Source: UBA1738 sp045580145 (GTDB lineage: Bacteria; Bacillota; Clostridia; UBA1381). Taken from it: a DNA stretch of 64,000 bases. The DNA lies in the NCBI GenBank assembly GCA_045580145.1, contig JAZNNI010000093.1, forward strand, positions 10,386 through 74,385. The letters run 5' to 3'. Positions 32,507-40,539 of this stretch are shown here, in pieces. Below the pieces are notes generated by a model that searched no databases, was not told the DNA's origin, and was given only the letters and a program-made list of their open reading frames with translations. Every line of letters starts with the position of its first letter. The first letter of the stretch is position 1. A program made the translations under genes and the position numbers.

Positions 32507-35009
32507 CGTAATTTTCTTCGTTATTTTCTTCGTACTCCTCTTCGTACTCCTCTTCGTACTCGTCTTCACTATCTGAGAACATATCTTCCTGCACACCACG
32601 TATTCTGTTTAAGTAAACATCTCGCGGTTTTGAGCCGTTTGCTCCGCTTATCAGTCCTCTGGTTTCCATCTGGTCAATTATTCGTCCCGCTCTTGCATAG
32701 CCAACCTTCATCTTGCGCTGTATCATAGCAGTAGAAATCTGTCCAAGCTCGGCGGCAAGCTCTATTGCCTGTGGCAGAAGCTCGTCCGCATCCTCGCCAT
32801 CATCTTCATCAGTCACACCATTTTCACCTGATGCCATTCTTTCGATATGTTCTTCAAGGTCGTGGGCATAGTTGGTTTCCTCAGAGTTTTCCTTTATAAA
32901 TCCTATGATATTTTCAATCTCATCATCCGAAACAAATGCGCCCTGAACACGAACTGCATTCGGAAGCCCCGTTGGGTGATAAAGCATATCGCCTTTTCCC
33001 AAAAGCTTTTCTGCACCAACCTTATCAAGAATTGTTCTTGAATCCACACCACTTGAAACAGCGAATGCAATACGACTCGGTACATTTGCTTTAATAAGCC
33101 CTGTTATAACATCAACAGATGGTCTTTGTGTTGCAATTATAAGATGAATACCCGCAGCTCTTGCAAGCTGTGCCAAGCGACATATATAGTCCTCTACTTC
33201 TTTTGCGGCAACCATCATAAGGTCGGCAAGCTCGTCGATTACTATTACTATCTGCGGCAGAGTTTCTCCGCCTTCTTTTTCGATATGTTCATTATATCCC
33301 TTCAAATTACGTGTAGCAGTTTCTGCAAAGAGCGAATATCTCCTCATCATTTCACCAACAGCCCAGTTTAAAGCTCCTGCCGCTTTTTTAGGGTCAGTCA
33401 CAACCGGAATCAAAAGGTGTGGAATACCATTATACACACCAAGCTCAACCACTTTAGGGTCAATCATTATAAGCTTAACCTCGTCAGGACGCGCCTTATA
33501 AAGAATACTTGTTATTATGGTATTTATACACACCGACTTACCAGAACCGGTAGAACCTGCAATCAAGACGTGCGGAAACTTTGCTATATCTCCGATTACA
33601 ACATTTCCGCCTATATCCTTACCAAGTGCAATAGACAGCTTTGATTTTGCATTTTTAAAGCTTTCGCTTTCCATAAGCTCTCTTGCCGATACTGTTCCGA
33701 CCGTATTATTAGGCACTTCAATACCAACAGCCGCTTTTCCAGGCACGGCTGCAACAAGCACCGTCGGAACTGCAAGGTTTAATGCAATATCCTCTGCAAG
33801 ACCTGTGATTTTTGCCAGTTTAACACCAGTTGAAGGCTGAATTTCATATCTTGTAACAGTAGGTCCCTGTGTTACCTGCAAAAGCTTTGCATCAACACCG
33901 AAATCCTTTAATACGGTCATAAGCTTATTTGCAGTTTCATACATTTCCCTACGCTTATCTGATGACACAGCATCCACCTTTTTTAAAAGCTCAATAGGCG
34001 GCAGTTTATATTCAATTACAGGCTTTTCAATGGATTCTTTTATTTCCTGACTTACTTCTGCCTTTTCTTCTTCAGTTGCTTTTGAAGCCTTCTTAGTTTT
34101 TTCATTCTCTGCGTTCTTCTTTTTCTGCTCCTCCAAAAGCTCCTTTACCCCTTCTGTCTGCGGAAGCTGTGCTGCAACATCCTCTAAGAACACATTAGGG
34201 TCAAACTGCACAGCACCCTCTTTTTCTTCAGGCTTGTCCTCTTTTTGAGCTTTCTTTTTGCCCTTTACTTTATCATCACCATCTGAAAAAACATCAATAT
34301 TATTTCCCTTTTCCGAAATTTCACCGAGACGTTTTTTTGCACGGGCAATTTTTTCAGAAATTTCTTCAGTTTCTCTATTGTCAAGTTCTTGCTCATCACC
34401 TGCAAAACCTTCAATAATCCCTTGAAATGATACATTTAAAATAAATGTCATAACAACAGCCATAACAACAATTACAACAACAACCGATGCAACTCTTCCA
34501 ATCAGTTTTTCTGCAAGTAAAAAGGCTATAGTTCCGCCCAAAAGCCCGCCGCCGTGTCCCGCAATACCTTCATTCCACAAAGCCGAAACAGCGGGCATAT
34601 CCTCTTGCCAGAAAAGCATAACAAGAGTACTTACAAGCACAACCTCAAGAATAGAAAGTCCTGCTTTTAGTGCGAGTTTATTGGTTCGCTTTACCTTGAA
34701 TACATAAATTGCAAGTGCCATAAGAACGAGCGGCACTAAATATGCAGTTCCGGCAAACAATCCGAACATAGCATCATTAATCAAACCCGCCAAAACACCC
34801 TCAGCTGTTCCATATGTAAATATACCCAGAAGAATTGACGCAAGGATAAGCCACACACCAGGCATCACATATGAGTATGATTTTTTCTTTCTTACGTTCT
34901 TTTTATTTGAAGAAACGGTCTTTCCTGATGCCGCTCTTGATGATTTATTCGTTCTGTTGACTGTTGTTTTCTTTTCAGCAGCTCTTTTTTGAGTTTTTTT
35001 GTTCGCCAT
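32496..35009 (-). CDS. ftsK: DNA translocase FtsK/SpoIIIE
   Basis: FtsK/SpoIIIE pumps chromosomal DNA through the division or sporulation septum. The 837-residue protein has a Lys-rich N-terminus, four membrane helices (about 35-190), a charged linker, the alpha/beta motor with IAGSTGSGKSVCINTII (Walker A) and IVIVIDELADLMM (Walker B), and a C-terminal winged-helix gamma domain (ISTAMIQRKMKVGYARAGRI) that reads polar DNA motifs. The last 20 residues are an acidic Glu/Tyr repeat encoded by a 12-bp tandem repeat. The start at 35009 follows GAGGTG; an upstream ATG-like extension of five codons lacks a site. Sporulation versus vegetative role cannot be told apart here. Confidence 0.96.
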   Translation of the reverse strand: MANKKTQKRAAEKKTTVNRTNKSSRAASGKTVSSNKKNVRKKKSYSYVMPGVWLILASILLGIFTYGTAEGVLAGLINDAMFGLFAGTAYLVPLVLMALAIYVFKVKRTNKLALKAGLSILEVVLVSTLVMLFWQEDMPAVSALWNEGIAGHGGGLLGGTIAFLLAEKLIGRVASVVVVIVVMAVVMTFILNVSFQGIIEGFAGDEQELDNRETEEISEKIARAKKRLGEISEKGNNIDVFSDGDDKVKGKKKAQKEDKPEEKEGAVQFDPNVFLEDVAAQLPQTEGVKELLEEQKKKNAENEKTKKASKATEEEKAEVSQEIKESIEKPVIEYKLPPIELLKKVDAVSSDKRREMYETANKLMTVLKDFGVDAKLLQVTQGPTVTRYEIQPSTGVKLAKITGLAEDIALNLAVPTVLVAAVPGKAAVGIEVPNNTVGTVSARELMESESFKNAKSKLSIALGKDIGGNVVIGDIAKFPHVLIAGSTGSGKSVCINTIITSILYKARPDEVKLIMIDPKVVELGVYNGIPHLLIPVVTDPKKAAGALNWAVGEMMRRYSLFAETATRNLKGYNEHIEKEGGETLPQIVIVIDELADLMMVAAKEVEDYICRLAQLARAAGIHLIIATQRPSVDVITGLIKANVPSRIAFAVSSGVDSRTILDKVGAEKLLGKGDMLYHPTGLPNAVRVQGAFVSDDEIENIIGFIKENSEETNYAHDLEEHIERMASGENGVTDEDDGEDADELLPQAIELAAELGQISTAMIQRKMKVGYARAGRIIDQMETRGLISGANGSKPRDVYLNRIRGVQEDMFSDSEDEYEEEYEEEYEENNEENYDDE
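32529..32564 (-). repeat. 12-bp tandem repeat, three units, in the ftsK 3' end
   Basis: TTCGTACTCCTC on the plus strand occurs three times in a row, the third unit with one base changed. It encodes the EYEE-type acidic repeats at the FtsK C-terminus. Slipped-strand change in copy number would stay in frame (4 residues per unit). Confidence 0.85.
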
Positions 35010-35070
35010 TATTTTACACCTCAAATTTTATATATATTCTAAAAAATTCCATAATTATACCTATTTTAAT

Positions 35071-35099
35071 ATTGTATCATAATTTTTCAAAAAAAACAA
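35071..35099 (-). promoter_or_regulatory. Promoter of ftsK
   Basis: On the minus strand TTGTTT (35094-35099), 17 bp, TACAAT (35071-35076) with an extended TG. It is divergent from the walR promoter about 80 bases away. The gap between the two genes is otherwise AT-rich without clear features. Confidence 0.6.
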
Positions 35100-35179
35100 C
35101 TATAAATTGCGCCCCTTTTTATCCAATAATAAAATAAAATATTTTTCTACAAAATTTTTAAAATATTTCAAATTTACTA

Positions 35180-35208
35180 TTGAAGATTTACTCGCATTCT
35201 GTTACAAT
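35180..35208 (+). promoter_or_regulatory. Sigma-A promoter of walR
   Basis: TTGAAG (35180-35185), 17 bp, TACAAT (35203-35208). The AAAGGATG ribosome site and the walR ATG (35243) follow. Confidence 0.72.
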
Positions 35209-35242
35209 AATAATGTATATATTTTGAAAGGATGTAAATAAA

Positions 35243-35944
35243 ATGGACGAAAGATGTGTTCTCATAATAGAAGATGAACAGGCCATTGTTGATATTCTGA
35301 AATTCAATTTTACTAAGGAAGGCTACAAGGTTTTGGAAGCAATGGACGGACAAACTGGACTGGAGCTTGCACTCTCAGAAAATCCTGACCTCATACTTTT
35401 GGATGTTATGCTCCCAAGAATGGACGGATTTGAAGTATGTAAGAAAATCCGCGAAAAGTCTTCAGTTCCGATTATTATGCTGACAGCACGCGAGGAGGAA
35501 GTTGATAAAGTCCTCGGCTTAGAGCTTGGAGCAGACGATTATATGACAAAACCATTCTCTATACGCGAGCTTACTGCAAGAGTAAAGGCAAATCTTCGCA
35601 GAATGTCAATCGACCGTGCGCAGACTGCTACGGAGTCAGCAAATTCAATAACTTCCGGAGACCTTACAATAAATACTGAACGCTATGAGGTTTTAAAGCA
35701 CGGCAAGGTTATAGATATAACTCTGCGTGAATTCGAGCTTTTGAAATTCCTTTCCACACAGCCCGACAAGATTTTCTCTCGTGAAAATCTGCTTGAAAAT
35801 GTGTGGGGCTATGAGTACTACGGTGATGTACGCACCGTTGACGTTACTGTGAGGCGTCTAAGAGAAAAAATTGAAGATGACCCTGGAATGCCACGTTATA
35901 TTATCACAAAGCGCGGCGTGGGATATTACTTTAACAAGGCATAA
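35243..35944 (+). CDS. walR: Response regulator WalR (YycF-like, OmpR/PhoB family)
   Basis: WalR is the DNA-binding regulator of cell-wall turnover in Firmicutes. The 233-residue protein has a receiver domain with acidic pair E10/D11, phospho-acceptor Asp54 in LILLDVMLPRMDGFEV, Thr in MLTAREEE and Lys in YMTKPFS. A winged-helix DNA-binding domain follows (about 130-233) with VWGYEYYGDVRTVDVTVRRL and the ending KRGVGYYFNK, close to WalR of other Firmicutes. It is followed after 3 bases by the matching kinase and later by yycH/yycI-like genes, which supports WalR over a PhoB (phosphate) identity. A WalR-type box lies inside the operon at 37717. Confidence 0.92.
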   Translation: MDERCVLIIEDEQAIVDILKFNFTKEGYKVLEAMDGQTGLELALSENPDLILLDVMLPRMDGFEVCKKIREKSSVPIIMLTAREEEVDKVLGLELGADDYMTKPFSIRELTARVKANLRRMSIDRAQTATESANSITSGDLTINTERYEVLKHGKVIDITLREFELLKFLSTQPDKIFSRENLLENVWGYEYYGDVRTVDVTVRRLREKIEDDPGMPRYIITKRGVGYYFNKA

Positions 35945-35947
35945 AAA

Positions 35948-37693
35948 ATGTTTAAAAGTATTCAAACCAAAATTGTAGCAATTTTTATACTGACAATACT
36001 GTCGATAGTTGTTGTTATCGGTGCTTTTCTTACTGCAAATATTGTCAAGTTCTATAACTCAGAATTTTCTGTTATGATGGAGCAGGTTTTTACCCCTACT
36101 CTTGTTTCCGAGCTTGAAAAAAGTGCAGAAACAGACGGTGCTGACGGTGTATGGGATATTGTGACTTCTTACATAGGGCCTCTCGGGATTGATACCTACC
36201 GATTTTACAGCATTCTGGACGCGAAAACAGGCTCTGTTATAAAATCCGACGCGGGCAGAAACTCAGGAATCGAAAAAAGTGACAATGTAATACTTGCAAT
36301 GACCGGACAGGTTGGCAATATTTCAAACACAGAAAAAAGCTATATGGATTTTGCTGTCCCTATTGAAGCAAACGATACTCCTAAATACATTGTCTATGTG
36401 AAAGACACAAAGAACGAGGTAAATTCCATTACAAGAAATGTCCTTTTCATTCTTGTAGAGGCACTTTTATTCTCTGTTTTTATTGCAGTTATTTTAGGGT
36501 TGTTCTTCAGCCGCACCATTACAAAGCCTATTCGCGATTTGACACGCAGCGCAGAACGCATAGCATCAGGCGAGTTTGACCATATTAACAAAGTTAAATC
36601 TGATGATGAAATAGGCATTCTGGCAAACACCTTCGCGTATATGTCGGCAACTCTGCACGACACTATTGAAGAAGTAAACTCTGAAAAAGACAAAGTTGAA
36701 ACAATACTGAGCAATATGACCGACGGTATCCTCGCATTCAACCTTTCGGGCGAGCTTATCCATATAAATCCGGAAGCAAAAAAAATGATTGGCAGACAAT
36801 ATTATGATGATATTAATTTTGATGCCTTTTTCAAAGAAATAGATGCTGATATTACAATCGGCAACATCATTTATATAAAAGACGAAGAAAAAACTGAAAG
36901 GCAGGCAAGCATAGGAAATAAGGTTATTCGTTTTTCCTTTGCACCCTTCTCTATCGAAAACAGAATCGGTGGTATTCTTGTAGTAATGCACGATATTACA
37001 AATCAGCAAAAGCTTGAGCTTTCACGTCGCGAGTTCGTTGCAAATGTTTCTCACGAGCTCAGAACACCGCTTACAACGGTTAAATCTTACGCAGAAACAC
37101 TTATGGATATGCCTACCGACACCCAAACTCAAAATCGGTTTTTGGCTACTATTGCAGCCGAAGCCGACCGAATGACACGTATTGTAAAGGACCTTTTGAC
37201 ACTCTCTCGTCTTGACGAGGGTCAATATGAGCTTCGTCCGTTTGAGCAAATAGAGTTGTCCTCATTCGTTTCTCAGATTGTAGAGAAAATGTATTTTTCG
37301 GCAAAAGAGAAGCATCAAACCATCAAATATGTTCCGAGCGGTTCTTCCTATATTATGACAGATAAAGATAAGCTGGAGCAGGTGGTTATAAATATAATTT
37401 CAAACGCAATCAAATATACTCCTGAGAATGGAAAAATCGAGATTTATTCTGGTGCTTTATATCAGGATGCCTTTATTAAAGTCCGCGACAACGGAATAGG
37501 TATTCCAAAAGAAAATCTGCCTCGAATATTTGAAAGATTCTACCGCGTTGACAAAGCGCGTTCACGTGAAACAGGTGGAACAGGGCTCGGCCTTGCTATT
37601 GCCAAGCAACTTATGAACCAACTTGGCGGAAACATTACCATAAACAGCACCTTGGGAGAGGGTACCGAAGTTATAATATCAGTACCCCTTTAA
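35948..37693 (+). CDS. walK: Sensor histidine kinase WalK
   Basis: WalK senses cell-wall state and phosphorylates WalR. The 581-residue protein has membrane helix 1 (about 8-30), an extracytoplasmic PDC/PAS-like domain (30-165), helix 2 (about 168-190), HAMP (191-243), a cytoplasmic PAS domain (about 250-355), HisKA with His369 in NVSHELRTPLTTVKSY, and the ATPase domain with N, G1 (VRDNGIGIP), F and G2 (GGTGLGLAIAKQL) boxes. Domain order and length match WalK of Firmicutes. It starts 3 bases after walR. Confidence 0.93.
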   Translation: MFKSIQTKIVAIFILTILSIVVVIGAFLTANIVKFYNSEFSVMMEQVFTPTLVSELEKSAETDGADGVWDIVTSYIGPLGIDTYRFYSILDAKTGSVIKSDAGRNSGIEKSDNVILAMTGQVGNISNTEKSYMDFAVPIEANDTPKYIVYVKDTKNEVNSITRNVLFILVEALLFSVFIAVILGLFFSRTITKPIRDLTRSAERIASGEFDHINKVKSDDEIGILANTFAYMSATLHDTIEEVNSEKDKVETILSNMTDGILAFNLSGELIHINPEAKKMIGRQYYDDINFDAFFKEIDADITIGNIIYIKDEEKTERQASIGNKVIRFSFAPFSIENRIGGILVVMHDITNQQKLELSRREFVANVSHELRTPLTTVKSYAETLMDMPTDTQTQNRFLATIAAEADRMTRIVKDLLTLSRLDEGQYELRPFEQIELSSFVSQIVEKMYFSAKEKHQTIKYVPSGSSYIMTDKDKLEQVVINIISNAIKYTPENGKIEIYSGALYQDAFIKVRDNGIGIPKENLPRIFERFYRVDKARSRETGGTGLGLAIAKQLMNQLGGNITINSTLGEGTEVIISVPL

Positions 37694-37716
37694 ATGTTAT
37701 CTTATTTTAAATGCGG

Positions 37717-37749
37717 TGTAATGGCTTTGTAATACTGTTATGATATAAT
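37717..37749 (+). promoter_or_regulatory. WalR box and extended -10 promoter inside the wal operon
   Basis: TGTAAT, 5 bases, TGTAAT (37717-37733) fits the B. subtilis WalR/YycF consensus of two TGTWAH hexamers 5 bases apart. TATAAT (37744-37749) with an extended TG lies 10 bases downstream, without a good -35 hexamer. The box covers the -35 region, as at WalR-activated promoters. It drives the small exported protein and probably the yycHI-like genes. Confidence 0.7.
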
Positions 37750-37805
37750 GGTATTGTAAAATGAAATAACTGTCCACTATTTAGAGCTTGAAAGGGTTGT
37801 TCATA

Positions 37806-38261
37806 ATGAAAAAAAAGCTTTTATCAATATTGCTTGCGCTGCTGATTATTTTACCTGCTCAGTGCGTATCATATGCGGCATATGAATCATCTATTCCGCT
37901 TACTGCACAAGGCAATGCAGCAGACCTTATTTACATAAAAAGACCGCAGTCACATTCTGCATCTACTTCTGATAAGACATATACTATTTCAGCAGTAGGC
38001 TCTAGCGGCACAAATGTAAGAATATATAAGTATTCACCGATAGATGATACTTGTCATCTTATAAAGCCTTTAAAACAGATTGGTGCAAGCGGTCTATACA
38101 GTACTGTGGTCGATTTGCCTGACAGCAGCAATACTTTCGTTGTTTATGCAGATAACGGAGCAAGTGACCAAGTTGTTACAATCCAGATTTCAAAGGTAAA
38201 GAAAAGCACTGTTGACAGACTCAAAAGTGTTACTGTAAATATATTGAATTTCTTAAAATAA
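37806..38261 (+). CDS. Small exported protein of the wal operon, unknown function
   Basis: I do not recognise this 151-residue protein. It has a classical signal peptide (MKKK, then a hydrophobic core, cleavage likely after VSYA at about residue 26) and a mature part of about 125 residues rich in Ser and Thr. The pattern suggests one beta-sandwich of the Ig or Fn3 type, for example TYTISAVGSSGTNVRIYKY and TFVVYADNGASDQVVTIQIS. A C-terminal basic amphipathic segment follows. There is no lipobox or second membrane helix. The start is the ATG at 37806 behind AAAGGG; an in-frame TTG lies six codons upstream. It replaces nothing known in B. subtilis walRKHIJ. The WalR box before it makes it a likely member of the wall regulon. 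Confidence 0.82.
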   Translation: MKKKLLSILLALLIILPAQCVSYAAYESSIPLTAQGNAADLIYIKRPQSHSASTSDKTYTISAVGSSGTNVRIYKYSPIDDTCHLIKPLKQIGASGLYSTVVDLPDSSNTFVVYADNGASDQVVTIQISKVKKSTVDRLKSVTVNILNFLK

Positions 38262-38272
38262 GAGGTTAAACT

Positions 38273-39622
38273 ATGAATAAAGAACGTATTAAAAGCATCA
38301 TCTTGGTACTGCTTGTAATCGTTAATATCATATTGGCCGAAAAAATACTGGTTAATAAAAAATTATGGCCTTCCGGCTATAATTTTTTTAATATAGGAAA
38401 TACGGTCAAAAAAAATGACTATTCGGTTACCGGTCAGCTTGCTGTCCCGGAAAAGATTATTGTAAATACAGGATATCAGTCAAGCCGTTTTGAATACCCA
38501 AGAAACAGCAAGGAATTCAGTAATATTTTTACAGTTTCAAATAAAATACTCAAAAAGGCTTTCTCAGAGCCTGCACGAGCTGTAACATACATCGAAGCGG
38601 AAAGCTGGTACTCGGTCCTGACCGCAAAGTCTGTATATCTTTCATACCCATGCAGTTATTCGTCACAGAATTTTGCAAATTTGTTAGGAATTTCAAAAAC
38701 CGAGCGTACTTTTGAAAGCTTTAAAGATATTGTTATAAGTGACAATGGAAACGTATATATTTCGGAAAAAGATGGTTCGTCCTTTTATAAAATTGACACA
38801 GCCTCAAGTGAAATGAGTCCTATAATTGAGGCTGTGTCCGAGCAACATTCGGACGAAGAATCTGTTATCAATTACTCGTTCGACCTTAACTTTGACAAAG
38901 ACCTGGGTGGGCAGAAGACCTTTCTGTCACCAATGATACCTATTTACTCTTCCCCTATCACTGCAGATGTGATAACTTCATCCAACCCCGTTTTAAAAGG
39001 TGATGAGGTTAACAACAAGACAATAAGCGCAATTTTGACGGCTTTCTCTATCAATCCCAACACTGTGCGCCGATATACTGAAGCAGACGGCTCACTTGTT
39101 TTTGTGGAAAACAATGGAATTTTGAAAATTTCACCGGACGGCATTCTTTCTTTTACCGCCACTGATACAGGAATAAGAATTTCAAGTCTTACAACCTTTG
39201 ATACACACTCAAATGTATCCTCCATCGCATCCTTTGTCGATAAAGTAAATGCAGCCTCCGGAATAGATTTGGATATGTGCATCACCTCGCCGCTTACCTC
39301 TCAGTCCGAATCGCATTTCACATTCGATTACATTACGAATGGTTTGCCGTTATATTTTGAAGGTCAAAACGCCATCAGCGCAAAAATCTCAAATGGTTAT
39401 TTGACTGAATATAAGCAAATATTAAGAAAATACGAGTCATTGGGATATTCTAAGGACTCTACAATATATATAGAAGCACTTGATAACATTATTGCAAAAT
39501 ATCAAAATTCGATGAATGAAATCCGTATAATAAAAATGGTACCGTCATATATAGATAATCTCACCATCGGCGAAAAATCTGTTGACTGGTATATCGGCAT
39601 CGATAATGTTGTGGCACAATAA
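38273..39622 (+). CDS. yycH: YycH-like regulator of WalK
   Basis: YycH proteins are membrane-anchored extracytoplasmic partners that control WalK together with YycI. The 449-residue protein has one N-terminal helix (about 8-25) and an extracytoplasmic region. The fold cannot be seen directly, but its position between walK and a clear YycI-like gene, the anchor and the length (B. subtilis YycH about 455 residues) all agree. Sequence similarity to B. subtilis YycH is not obvious by eye, so the name rests partly on context. It starts 11 bases after the exported-protein gene and 14 bases before the yycI-like gene. Confidence 0.75.
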   Translation: MNKERIKSIILVLLVIVNIILAEKILVNKKLWPSGYNFFNIGNTVKKNDYSVTGQLAVPEKIIVNTGYQSSRFEYPRNSKEFSNIFTVSNKILKKAFSEPARAVTYIEAESWYSVLTAKSVYLSYPCSYSSQNFANLLGISKTERTFESFKDIVISDNGNVYISEKDGSSFYKIDTASSEMSPIIEAVSEQHSDEESVINYSFDLNFDKDLGGQKTFLSPMIPIYSSPITADVITSSNPVLKGDEVNNKTISAILTAFSINPNTVRRYTEADGSLVFVENNGILKISPDGILSFTATDTGIRISSLTTFDTHSNVSSIASFVDKVNAASGIDLDMCITSPLTSQSESHFTFDYITNGLPLYFEGQNAISAKISNGYLTEYKQILRKYESLGYSKDSTIYIEALDNIIAKYQNSMNEIRIIKMVPSYIDNLTIGEKSVDWYIGIDNVVAQ

Positions 39623-39636
39623 ATAAGGAGGTATAT

Positions 39637-40449
39637 ATGAACTGGTACAGAGCTAAAACAATACTTATAATATTGTTCCTCTTTTCCGACTTATTTCTCT
39701 TGGGAAACATTATAATCTCTACCCGAAGGCTCACAGCTGTAGCTCCCGAAATTATAGAGTCAACCATTCAAATTCTAAAAAACAATAATATCAGTATAGA
39801 AAAAGAGAGTATTCCTGAGAACATTTTGTCTCTGCCATATGCTGAGGCAGATAATGTTATTTATGACTTCAATGCATTTTCAAGAGCTTTTTTGGGTGAG
39901 GGTGCAAAAAAAACAGACGAATTTTTGTACGAATCTAATAGCGGAACCATTCAATTTACCGGCGACGGCTTTACCTACAAAAGCATATCCCAAAGTGATT
40001 CAAAAAAAACTAACGAAAAAGATGCACGCGCAACTGCTATTGAATTTTTAAAGAGCAAAGGTTTCGACCTATCCAATGCTGAAATATACTCAGAAAAATA
40101 CTCAGATGAATTTTCCATCACCCTGAAAAATAAGGTTAATTCTCTTCCTCTTTTTAATTCTGTCATAACAACAAAAATTTCAGGAACGCAGATTACCGAG
40201 GTTTCAGGAACCTGGTTTAATATTTCCCACACAAAAGGACAGGAAAACGAACTAAAGACTGTCACTTCTGCGCTCATTGACTGTATACCTTCAGTCACAA
40301 ATGTACCTGCAAAAATTACAGAGCTTACTCTTGGCTATACCATACCGGATGTCACTCTTTATCATAAATCAGCAACACTCATACCGGTTTGGGAAATCCA
40401 AGATGAAAAAGGCAATATATATTACCACGACGCGAGAAATCCGGAGTAA
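39637..40449 (+). CDS. yycI: YycI-like regulator of WalK
   Basis: The N-terminus (MNWYRAKTILIILFLFSDLF) is the hallmark of YycI: a short charged segment and one membrane helix that contacts WalK and YycH. The following 240 residues form the extracytoplasmic domain, length close to B. subtilis YycI (280). YAEADNVIYDF and the C-terminal LIPVWEIQDEKGNIYYHDA fit the YycH/YycI superfamily fold with PepSY-like repeats. AAGGAGG precedes the ATG. It is the last gene of the operon; the usual walJ and htrA are missing. Confidence 0.88.
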   Translation: MNWYRAKTILIILFLFSDLFLLGNIIISTRRLTAVAPEIIESTIQILKNNNISIEKESIPENILSLPYAEADNVIYDFNAFSRAFLGEGAKKTDEFLYESNSGTIQFTGDGFTYKSISQSDSKKTNEKDARATAIEFLKSKGFDLSNAEIYSEKYSDEFSITLKNKVNSLPLFNSVITTKISGTQITEVSGTWFNISHTKGQENELKTVTSALIDCIPSVTNVPAKITELTLGYTIPDVTLYHKSATLIPVWEIQDEKGNIYYHDARNPE

Positions 40450-40475
40450 TGAATATTTGTTGACAAGTTAATATA

Positions 40476-40514
40476 AAAAAATCTCTTGTTTAAAAATGTA
40501 ACAAGAGATTTTTT
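40476..40514. terminator. Bidirectional terminator between yycI and polC
   Basis: A 15-bp perfect stem, with six A at one end and six T at the other (40476-40490 with 40500-40514) around a 9-base loop, separates the convergent genes. Confidence 0.9.
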
Positions 40515-40539
40515 ATTGCATTTTTGTTGTTTTGCATTC

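Noticed and set aside
32506..32599. Lys/Thr/Arg-rich N-terminal extension of the ygiQ frame.
   Set aside because: It is the shadow of the FtsK acidic repeat in another frame; the ATG at 32506 gives the family start.
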